Below, one piece after another: positions 7,700 through 12,709 of a DNA stretch of 13,780 nt. Made by a program: the position numbers and the translations under genes. Under the pieces are notes generated by a model that worked only from the letters and a program-made list of their open reading frames with translations, searched no databases and was not told the origin of the DNA. The stretch covers positions 1 to 13,780 of the forward strand of contig JADFVX010000094.1 of the NCBI GenBank assembly GCA_015222755.1, given 5' to 3'. The DNA is from Pseudomonadota bacterium. Its GTDB lineage: Bacteria > Desulfobacterota > JADFVX01. The number at the start of each line of letters is the position of its first letter. The first letter of the stretch is position 1.

Positions 7700-8441
7700 G
7701 GCGCTCCTCTGATTGCTCACTGTGGTACTTAACAAAGACTTCTTCCAGAGTTAACTCCCGGGATTGATCAGCATCGCTAGTTTTCAAAAGCACATCTAAT
7801 GATTCATCGACAATAATTTGCCCTGATTTAATGATTAATACACGTTGGGCAATCTGTTCGATCTCAGAGAGTATGTGCGTGCTTAAGATGACGGTCCTTT
7901 GGTCTTTGAGATTCTTGATCAACTTTCGTACTTGAAGGTTTTGTATCGGATCCAGACCGCTTGTGGGTTCATCTAAAATGAGAAGTTTAGGTTCATGAAT
8001 AATAGCTTGAGCTATACCAACCCGTTGTTTATAGCCTTTAGATAAGATTGAAATCGTTTTGTTTTTAACACCCTCAAGCTGACATTCCTCCAAAACTTTA
8101 TCTAATTGACGAAGCCGTTGGTTGGAGGGGACATCTTTGATTTCTGCCGCAAATTTGAGATAATCTTTGACTGTCATATTGGTATAGAGTGGTGGAGTCT
8201 CAGGAAGGTATCCTATTTTTTGCCGGATAGTTAAAGGGTTTTTGGCAATATCATCACCGTCGATCATAACAGTTCCGGATGAGGCGGGGAGATAAGAAGT
8301 CAAGATGCGCATCAATGTGGTTTTGCCGGCGCCATTTTGGCCTAAAAAGCCTACTATCTCCCCTTTGCTAATTTCAAAGGAAACGTCCTTCAAGGCCTGA
8401 AAGGAACCAAAATGTTTTGTGATATTTTTAGTTGTAATCAT
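7692..8441 (-). CDS. GldA-like ABC transporter ATP-binding protein
   Basis: A 249-residue ABC ATPase, cytoplasmic. Visible motifs in order are Walker A GQNGAGKT (residues 34-41), Q-loop GYLPETPPLY, signature LSKGYKQRVG, Walker B LLILDEP with the catalytic Glu, D-loop SGLD, and H-loop STHILSE. The sequence around GYLPE and the C-terminal ELTLEEVFVKYH are typical of GldA/CcmA-type exporters. It is first in a three-gene operon with the permease and GldG-like protein. The ATG at 8439-8441 has no clear Shine-Dalgarno sequence; upstream bases are pyrimidine-rich, so initiation may be weak or leader-dependent. Repeat copy B and a perfect hairpin lie in the 5' region. The transported substrate is unknown. 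Confidence 0.9.
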   Translation of the reverse strand: MITTKNITKHFGSFQALKDVSFEISKGEIVGFLGQNGAGKTTLMRILTSYLPASSGTVMIDGDDIAKNPLTIRQKIGYLPETPPLYTNMTVKDYLKFAAEIKDVPSNQRLRQLDKVLEECQLEGVKNKTISILSKGYKQRVGIAQAIIHEPKLLILDEPTSGLDPIQNLQVRKLIKNLKDQRTVILSTHILSEIEQIAQRVLIIKSGQIIVDESLDVLLKTSDADQSRELTLEEVFVKYHSEQSEERHE

Positions 8442-8480
8442 ATAGAAGGAAAAGTGAATTCAAGGTTGACGCGTCGGCAA

Positions 8481-8510
8481 AGCAATTAGGGACAATAGCG
8501 ACCTATTAAA
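8481..8510 (-). repeat. GTCGCTATTGTC box, copy 3 (inverted)
   Basis: On the minus strand this reads TTTAATAGG, TCGCTATTGTC, CCTAATTGCT. It is the inverted partner of the box at 5301-5320 across the ABC operon, and it sits between the end of repeat copy B and the ATPase start codon. Confidence 0.5.
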
Positions 8511-8529
8511 TCGTGCCTCCCGATTTAAT
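8505..8529 (-). other. Perfect 9-bp hairpin in the ABC operon leader
   Basis: ATTAAATCG and CGATTTAAT enclose a 7-base loop. On the minus strand the loop reads GGAGGCA and the stem follows the T-tract of repeat copy B directly. It could be an operator or an mRNA 5' stem. A loop with an SD-like GGAGG and no start codon close by is unusual. Confidence 0.55.
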
Positions 8530-8530
8530 A

Positions 8531-8566
8531 CAAAAAAGTCCGCAACAGTAAGGCCGGTTCGGGCTC
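8531..8566 (-). terminator. Degenerate terminator hairpin of repeat copy B
   Basis: AGCCCG pairs with CGGACT, one mismatch in six, followed by TTTTTTG. The inner stem kept in copies A and C is largely lost. Confidence 0.45.
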
Positions 8567-8625
8567 TTTAAGATTCGCGCATTCTTGCTTTGTCCCCCGC
8601 TGCATGGGATCAGCCCCCCGACCTT
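8531..8625 (-). ncRNA. Putative structured RNA, repeat copy B
   Basis: Copy B of the four-copy element, 88/93 identical to copy A over 8570-8662. The predicted transcript starts near 8625, carries the G-run and the AUCCC/GGGGGAC stem with the UGCAGC loop, and ends at the T-tract near 8531. Its terminator stem has a C:A mismatch and a poor inner stem, so termination may be leaky towards the ABC operon 89 bp downstream. Confidence 0.5.
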
Positions 8626-8631
8626 GGAGGC

Positions 8632-8660
8632 ATTCTATACCCTGGAATCATCCATTGCAA
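8632..8660 (-). promoter_or_regulatory. Conserved promoter of repeat copy B
   Basis: TTGCAA (8655-8660), 17 bp, TAGAAT (8632-8637) on the minus strand. It begins 39 bp after the HD-GYP stop codon. Confidence 0.5.
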
Positions 8661-8699
8661 ATAATCTTATCCATCAGGGGGAAAGGCGTTTTAAATCTG

Positions 8700-9755
8700 T
8701 CACTTAGGAGAAATCAGCCAGGCCAGTTCCTCCAGGTTTGCTGCGTCGATCCGGTAGCCCTCTTCGAAAAGCTCTATGCAGGCTTCGACCGCATCTCTAT
8801 CGTACCATCTTCCCGCCTTTGCCGAGAGAGAAGTCAGGGCCTCCTGTAAAGATATTGCAGGCCGGTAAGGGCGGTGGGAGGTCATGGCGTCCACCACATC
8901 GGCAATACAGACAATGCGTGCCTCCGGAAGAATTTCACTGCCTTGCAGGCCCTGCGGATAGCCGGAGCCGTCCAGGTGTTCGTGGTGCTGGAGCGCAATT
9001 TCAGCTATAGGCCAGGGAAAGTCGACAGGTTTCAGTATCTCGTAGCCTTTGTGGCAGTGTATCTTGAGATAACTGGCATCCTCGTCCCGTAGTTCTCCGG
9101 GACGCGAGAGGATATCAGAAGGCACTGCGATCTTACCGATATCATGGATAAGCGCCCCCAGGAATATCCCTTCAACCTCTTCATCGGATAAGCCCATCAC
9201 CCGTGCAATAGAGGCGGCCAGGTGTGCCACCCGCCTCTGGTGCCCTGCCGTGTAAGGATCACGGATCTCCACTGTCTTCGACACAGCCAGCAAGGTCTGC
9301 AAAAGCGTACGCTTTATGTTTTCGGCATATTCAATCCGTTCTTCTGCCCACTCCTTACGGTCCGATATGTCGCGTATATAGGCGATGAATACGGGCTCCT
9401 TGCCGGGGCTAACGGAGATAACCGCGATTTCCGCCGGAAAGGTGCTGCCGCCGGCACGCATTGCTTCAAGCTCTATGCGGCGGCCGATGATCTTCTTTTC
9501 TCCAGTAGTCAGGAAGTGCTTGAGTCCTTTATCGTGGGCTGCGCGCCCTTTAGGGGGGATGAGTTTTTTAGAAACCAGCTGGCCTATAACCTCGCTCCTG
9601 CCGTAGCCGAATATCTTTTCAGCCGCAGGATTGAAGGCGATAATCCTTCCATAGGCATCCATTGTAACAATGCCGTCCAGGGCTGAATCGACAAGGAGCT
9701 GCAACGATTCTGAAGAGAGGTCCTGCCTGTTTCCGGGAGACTTGTCTCTTTCCAA
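8700..9755 (-). CDS. PAS-HD-GYP cyclic-di-GMP phosphodiesterase
   Basis: A 351-residue signalling protein. Residues 14-125 form a PAS sensor domain (ALDGIVTMDAYGRIIAFNPA, then FGYGRSEVIG), followed by the PAC segment VFIAYIRDISDRK. Residues 150-335 are an HD-GYP domain, with the metal-binding HD at H204-D205 (HDIGKIAVP), HHEHLDGSGYP near 257-267 including the GYP triplet, and DVVDAMTSHRPYR near 286-298. HD-GYP proteins hydrolyse cyclic-di-GMP to pGpG or GMP; all expected metal ligands I can see are present, so it is probably active. No membrane segment is seen, so the PAS domain probably senses a cytoplasmic cue. The start is TTG (9753-9755), supported by AAGGAG eight bases upstream. It lies between repeat copies C and B and appears monocistronic. 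Confidence 0.92.
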   Translation of the reverse strand: MERDKSPGNRQDLSSESLQLLVDSALDGIVTMDAYGRIIAFNPAAEKIFGYGRSEVIGQLVSKKLIPPKGRAAHDKGLKHFLTTGEKKIIGRRIELEAMRAGGSTFPAEIAVISVSPGKEPVFIAYIRDISDRKEWAEERIEYAENIKRTLLQTLLAVSKTVEIRDPYTAGHQRRVAHLAASIARVMGLSDEEVEGIFLGALIHDIGKIAVPSDILSRPGELRDEDASYLKIHCHKGYEILKPVDFPWPIAEIALQHHEHLDGSGYPQGLQGSEILPEARIVCIADVVDAMTSHRPYRPAISLQEALTSLSAKAGRWYDRDAVEACIELFEEGYRIDAANLEELAWLISPK

Positions 9756-9804
9756 TTTTGCTACTCCTTAAATAAGGGATAAAATTAAACGCCCAGGATT
9801 AAAA

Positions 9805-9840
9805 CAAAAAAGCCCCTAACCGTAAGGCCGGTTCAGGGCT
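9805..9840 (-). terminator. Intrinsic terminator of repeat copy C
   Basis: The minus strand has AGCCC ... GGGGCT with an inner AACCG/CGGTT stem around GCCTTA, followed by TTTTTTG. It is the most stable of the four terminators by eye. Confidence 0.7.
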
Positions 9841-9939
9841 TTTTAAGATTTACCGCTAGAGTATGAAGGCTCAATCTCTAAGGGCATAAAGGCACATTGT
9901 TGTTTTGTCCCTTGTTGCAAGGACCCAGCCCCCGACCCT
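9805..9939 (-). ncRNA. Putative structured RNA, repeat copy C (with insertion)
   Basis: Copy C. The predicted start is near 9939 and the end at the T-tract near 9805, about 135 nt. It has the strongest body hairpin (GUCCUUG ... CAAGGGAC). It is longer than the others because about 42 bp (9851-9892) is inserted between the body and the terminator. It lies between dsbA and the HD-GYP gene and ends 49 bp before the HD-GYP start. Confidence 0.5.
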
Positions 9940-9945
9940 GGAGAT

Positions 9946-9974
9946 ATTCTATACCCTGAAATCATCCATTGCAA
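9946..9974 (-). promoter_or_regulatory. Conserved promoter of repeat copy C
   Basis: TTGCAA (9969-9974), 17 bp, TAGAAT (9946-9951) on the minus strand, 61 bp after the dsbA stop codon. Confidence 0.5.
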
Positions 9975-10035
9975 ATTGTTTTAGCCATCAGGGGAAGAGA
10001 TGCGACCTACATTAACCCTTGTTTGCAACTTCCCT

Positions 10036-10686
10036 CTAGTAGCGCTTGTTGATTTCAGACTCTACTAAAGTTTGAAGCTGTTCATAGCCAAAGGTAATCA
10101 ATGGCTCTCCGTTCACAAAGAAACCGGGAGTTTTGTTGACCTGTAGTTGTCTGGCATCAGCCATATCCTGACGAATACGAGCGGCAATTTCCGGACTTTC
10201 CATGCTGGTGCGAACCTTTTTAAAATTGAGCCCCACATTGCCGAGCCGCATCCATAATCTTTCGGGTTGTGGATTGTCATGCGAAGCCCATACAGGCTGT
10301 GCATCAAAGGCAGCTTCCAGTGTTTCCCAATAGCGGTTTTGCAGCCTGGCCGCCTCAAGAATTTTGATAACATAATCCGAACCTTGATGGAGCGGGAGAT
10401 AGCGATGGACCAGCCTGATTTTTCCTTTATAGGTGGACATCAACTGCTTTACAAAGGGGTGGAAGGCACGACATGTCCCACAGGCGGGATCAAAGAACTC
10501 AACAATGGTGACCTTTGCATCAGGATTGCCCAGGCTGGGTGAATAGTCACGCTGAAGATAGGCAACATTTTTTTGTGCCGAGGCACTTATTTTCTCTGCC
10601 TTTTGCTTATTGTAGATTAATGCAGCGCCGGCAAAGAGTGCGACGAGAATGATCCCCGTAGCTGCCACCAGATATTTTTTTTTCAT
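10036..10686 (-). CDS. DsbA-family thiol:disulfide oxidoreductase, membrane-anchored
   Basis: A 216-residue protein. Residues 5-25 form one hydrophobic segment, a signal anchor or uncleaved signal peptide placing the rest in the periplasm. A thioredoxin fold follows, with FFDPACGTCRAFHPF giving the redox pair C69-G-T-C72 and KTPGFFVNGEP giving the cis-proline at P187. The helical insertion between them is typical of DSBA domains (Pfam DSBA/Thioredoxin_4). It should oxidise cysteine pairs of exported proteins and be re-oxidised by the DsbB-like protein of the upstream gene, with whose end its ATG overlaps by 4 bp (ATGA). An AAGGAGG site lies eight bases upstream. The CGTC pair differs from the E. 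coli CPHC, so the exact redox potential or role may differ. Confidence 0.9.
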   Translation of the reverse strand: MKKKYLVAATGIILVALFAGAALIYNKQKAEKISASAQKNVAYLQRDYSPSLGNPDAKVTIVEFFDPACGTCRAFHPFVKQLMSTYKGKIRLVHRYLPLHQGSDYVIKILEAARLQNRYWETLEAAFDAQPVWASHDNPQPERLWMRLGNVGLNFKKVRTSMESPEIAARIRQDMADARQLQVNKTPGFFVNGEPLITFGYEQLQTLVESEINKRY

Positions 10687-11120
10687 CCCTTTGTCCTCCT
10701 TCGGAAAATAAATAGTAATATGATAATCGCCGTATATGAAAGAATAGAAAGCATGGGTATAGTAATAAAACCCATGAGCTCCAGATTAATCTCCGTACAG
10801 GGGAGATCCGCACTGCATGGCAGCAGACCTTCCGGAATATACCCGGAGTAGAGAAGGTAGTGGTAGATTGCAAATCCACAGCCGATGACTGCAATTGGCA
10901 GGGTGTAGCGAACTACCGATCTGTCCAAGGGGAACATGCCGACCAGAAAAAGCACAACCAGCGGATACATAAAGATACGCTGGTACCAGCATAAGAGACA
11001 GGGTTTGAGCCCCATCACTTCACTAAAGAAAAGGCTGCCCAGCATTGCCACTACGGCAATAAGCCAGCAAGCAAAAATCAGTGTCCAGCCGCTTTGTTCG
11101 CTGGAGGCCTTAGAATTCAT
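10683..11120 (-). CDS. DsbB/BdbC-family disulfide bond formation protein
   Basis: A 145-residue inner-membrane protein with four predicted helices (about residues 12-34, 46-63, 70-92 and 117-139). The first periplasmic pair is in KPCLLCWYQR (C41 and C44), with the following W-Y-Q-R that helps bind quinone; the second is PCSADLPC (C102 and C108). Length and pattern match BdbC/DsbB (Pfam DsbB). It re-oxidises the DsbA-like partner and passes electrons to quinone. It is the first gene of the pair and overlaps the dsbA-like start by 4 bp. No convincing Shine-Dalgarno sequence precedes its ATG. A seven-codon open frame overlapping the start might help translation. Confidence 0.88.
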   Translation of the reverse strand: MNSKASSEQSGWTLIFACWLIAVVAMLGSLFFSEVMGLKPCLLCWYQRIFMYPLVVLFLVGMFPLDRSVVRYTLPIAVIGCGFAIYHYLLYSGYIPEGLLPCSADLPCTEINLELMGFITIPMLSILSYTAIIILLFIFRRRTKG

Positions 11121-11133
11121 TTTGATCAGTCAT
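11110..11133 (-). other. Seven-codon upstream open frame overlapping the dsbB-like start
   Basis: ATG ACT GAT CAA AAT GAA TTC TAA on the minus strand. A GAGG sequence lies about 13 bases upstream, and the stop falls just after the dsbB-like ATG at 11118-11120. It could provide coupled initiation, but a chance frame this short is common. Confidence 0.2.
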
Positions 11134-11206
11134 AAAAATCACCGTCCTCTGAGTGGGGTAAGAGTTAATCGATTTTACCTTAATACAAAACATGAAAAGT
11201 CATCAT

Positions 11207-11370
11207 ACTTTTCTTTTACGGCAAAAGAAGAAGTACGCAAAAGAAAGGCCGCCCAAAAACTTGGCCTTTGACGAGGCGCTGGCAGTATGGCAGCTATAAA
11301 AATTGTAATCTACCTTACTCGGATGTGTTAGCATCACTTCCCTCGTTACGCAGTTGCCTGAGGCGGCCAC
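11207..11370 (+). repeat. Intergenic repeat family, copy 1
   Basis: Two blocks match the repeat at the window's right end: 11237-11266 (28/30 identical to 13712-13741) and 11337-11370 (29/34 identical to 13747-13780). They are 70 bp apart here and 5 bp apart there. An A/G-rich run near 11221-11247 pairs imperfectly with the C/T-rich run just before it. Apart from the small open frame at the left edge, the gene-free stretch 11121-11619 holds only this repeat, a GCGAAGC/GCTTCGC hairpin (11410-11432) and the stem-loop at 11498-11571. No gene was found in it. Confidence 0.65.
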
Positions 11371-11409
11371 AATTCAAGACTCAGTAGGAACTCTTCATTG
11401 GGCGAATGT

Positions 11410-11432
11410 GCGAAGCTAAAAACTCGCTTCGC
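11410..11432. other. GCGAAGC hairpin in repeat region
   Basis: GCGAAGC and GCTTCGC (7 bp, perfect) enclose a 9-base loop, inside the gene-free repeat region. Confidence 0.4.
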
Positions 11433-11497
11433 TCAGACAGTTTGTGACCTTCTTCCTCATGCAATTGCTCCACTTGGCTGCGTTTTAACGGGAAGTA

Positions 11498-11571
11498 AAC
11501 CCAAGCCCTTTTAGGGCCAAAGCAAGGCCACGTCCTCTGGGCGTGGATTTTTTACTTTAATCGCTTGGGTT
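11498..11571 (+). other. Nested stem-loop element
   Basis: An outer perfect 9-bp inverted repeat (AACCCAAGC at 11498-11506, GCTTGGGTT at 11563-11571) encloses two inner hairpins: GCCC-TTTTA-GGGC at 11505-11517, which shares two bases with the outer arm, and CCACG ... CGTGG at 11528-11546. The first inner hairpin and the outer stem are therefore partly exclusive. This may be a repeat end or a structured RNA. The family is not recognised. Confidence 0.45.
11528..11553 (+). terminator. Terminator-like hairpin with T-run
   Basis: CCACG and CGTGG (5 bp) enclose a 9-base loop, followed by A and TTTTTT on the + strand. No + strand gene lies just upstream, so its target transcript is unclear. Confidence 0.5.
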
Positions 11572-11619
11572 GTTTATTAGTTAAGCCCTGGGAGTTGTAC
11601 TTTTGAAAGCTTATGACAA

Positions 11620-11964
11620 TCAGGTGCCAACTTTATCCTTATATATTCTCAACAGTTCAGGATCAGGCTTTGTAAACCTTATCCCCATCCCACATTTGAC
11701 TGTATTTTCCAGCTTTGGTGGTACTTTGTTTGCATTGCTAACGGTACCTACCATCTTATAGCATTTATCACCATCTTCAATTTCAAGAGTCACATTTATA
11801 CCCGGTTTAAAAACGTGGCTAGTTTTTATATAAACGCCGCCGTCGGACAGGTCCACCAGATATCCCTTGTATTTTGGAGGATCAAGAGATGGGCCAAAGC
11901 TAACGAGACCAAATTCAACCGGTATTTCATAACTTACTCTCTTGCTTGTCCTTTTCTCTGCCAT
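11620..11964 (-). CDS. PilZ-domain protein
   Basis: A 114-residue single-domain protein. The N-terminal basic segment has R5-T-S-K-R9 (RxxxR), and the second motif is DLSDGGVYI at residues 38-46, fitting [D/N]xSxxG (D38, S40, G43). Together these are the cyclic-di-GMP binding motif of the PilZ family. The remainder is a beta barrel ending in an alpha-helical LLRIYKDKV. Such proteins act as cytoplasmic receptors that change motility or surface functions when cyclic-di-GMP rises; the partner is unknown. The ATG at 11962-11964 follows GTGAGG seven bases earlier. It lies 65 bp after the terminator of repeat copy D and appears to be a single gene. Confidence 0.85.
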   Translation of the reverse strand: MAEKRTSKRVSYEIPVEFGLVSFGPSLDPPKYKGYLVDLSDGGVYIKTSHVFKPGINVTLEIEDGDKCYKMVGTVSNANKVPPKLENTVKCGMGIRFTKPDPELLRIYKDKVGT

Positions 11965-12029
11965 AGCTGAGCCTCACCCTTAATTTTTAGTTAGCAATTA
12001 AATAGGGATCCATTAAAAATTTTTAAAAC

Positions 12030-12064
12030 AAAAAAGCCTGTATGCATTTTACCGGTTCAGGCCC
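12030..12064 (-). terminator. Intrinsic terminator of repeat copy D
   Basis: GCCTG and CAGGC form a perfect stem followed by TTTTTTG on the minus strand. Copy A has GCCCG/CGGGC here, so one C-G pair became U-A. The inner stem of copies A and C is lost. Confidence 0.6.
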
Positions 12065-12122
12065 TTTAAGATTTGTGCATTGTTCTTTTGTTCCCCGCTG
12101 CAAGGAAGCAGCCCCCGGCCCT
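12030..12122 (-). ncRNA. Putative structured RNA, repeat copy D
   Basis: Copy D. The predicted start is near 12122 and the end at the T-tract at 12030-12034, about 93 nt. The body stem reads UUCC ... GGAA where copy A has GUCC/GGUGAC and copy C has GUCC/GGAC, a compensatory exchange at its base. It follows aroK and precedes the PilZ gene. Confidence 0.55.
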
Positions 12123-12128
12123 GGAGGC

Positions 12129-12157
12129 ATTCTATACCCTGAAATCACCCATTGCAA
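12129..12157 (-). promoter_or_regulatory. Conserved promoter of repeat copy D
   Basis: TTGCAA (12152-12157), 17 bp, TAGAAT (12129-12134) on the minus strand, 42 bp after the aroK stop codon. Confidence 0.55.
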
Positions 12158-12199
12158 CTGATTTTAGACATCAGGGAGAAAGGAACAGGCTTAAGCTGA

Positions 12200-12709
12200 C
12201 TAGCCTTGCTTCCATCTTGTAATGATCTTTTCAGCCACCTCTTCCGGTGTCATAAGGTCTGTATCAATCTCGAAGTGTGCGGCATCTTTGTACTTAGGCG
12301 TGCGAACTTCAAGCACCTCGGCAATCTCTTCGGTAAAGGACTTTCCTTCAGTCAGGGCCGGGCGCTGACTGCACCCCTCTATCCTTTTAACTATCGTATT
12401 AACAGAGGCCTTAAGCCAAAACAATATGCCGCTTTTTTTCAGTGCCTCAATATTCTCAGGCCGCTCAATTATGCCGCCGCCGCAGTCTATTATTATATTG
12501 TCCTGTGATGCAAGGTCACGGGCCAGTTCACTTTCCCTGTCACGAAAGGCAGTCCAACCTTCTTTCTCCACGATCTCAGGGATAGAGCAAGCTGCCCGCC
12601 GGACTATCTCTGCATCCATTCCGACACAGGTCATGCCAAGCCTTTTGCCGAGGATTGACGAGACCTCACTCTTTCCCGTGCCACGATATCCTATAAGTAC
12701 GATATTCAT
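12200..12709 (-). CDS. aroK: Shikimate kinase
   Basis: A 169-residue cytoplasmic P-loop kinase, the usual length of AroK/AroL. The Walker A is GYRGTGKS (residues 7-14). The shikimate-contacting residues are visible as D32 (MDAEI), the FRDRESE segment near 55-61 and CGGG at 76-79. CSQRPAL near 113-119 marks the adenine/lid region, and VRTPKY near the end supplies the substrate-binding Arg. It phosphorylates shikimate at O3 with ATP, a step of the chorismate pathway. The start overlaps the aroE stop by 4 bp (ATGA), so the two are translationally coupled; a GGAG lies about 12 bases upstream. A decayed paralogous 3' end is at 5150-5245. Repeat copy D follows 42 bp after the stop. Confidence 0.93.
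   Translation of the reverse strand: MNIVLIGYRGTGKSEVSSILGKRLGMTCVGMDAEIVRRAACSIPEIVEKEGWTAFRDRESELARDLASQDNIIIDCGGGIIERPENIEALKKSGILFWLKASVNTIVKRIEGCSQRPALTEGKSFTEEIAEVLEVRTPKYKDAAHFEIDTDLMTPEEVAEKIITRWKQG

Noticed and set aside
7700..7735. Longer permease start at 7735
   Set aside because: It would overlap the ATPase gene by 44 bp and has no SD, whereas the ATG at 7697-7699 has GAGGAG at good spacing and matches the family N-terminus.
5417..8441. Claim that the operon proves gliding motility
   Set aside because: GldA/F/G-type sets occur widely outside gliding bacteria, and no other gliding gene is in the window.
10936..11271. 111-codon + strand open frame ending in a basic tail
   Set aside because: It starts antisense to the dsbB-like gene and ends in the A/G-rich intergenic repeat, which gives the Lys/Arg-rich tail by composition.
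4961..12182. CRISPR array or tandem repeat made of the four repeat copies
   Set aside because: The copies are about 155-200 bp long and separated by genes over 7 kb; there is no regular spacer pattern and no cas gene.
9802..12182. GEMM cyclic-di-GMP riboswitch upstream of HD-GYP and PilZ genes
   Set aside because: The conserved GEMM core (CGCAAAGCC region and the GNRA tetraloop/receptor pair) is not present; only the gene context fits.
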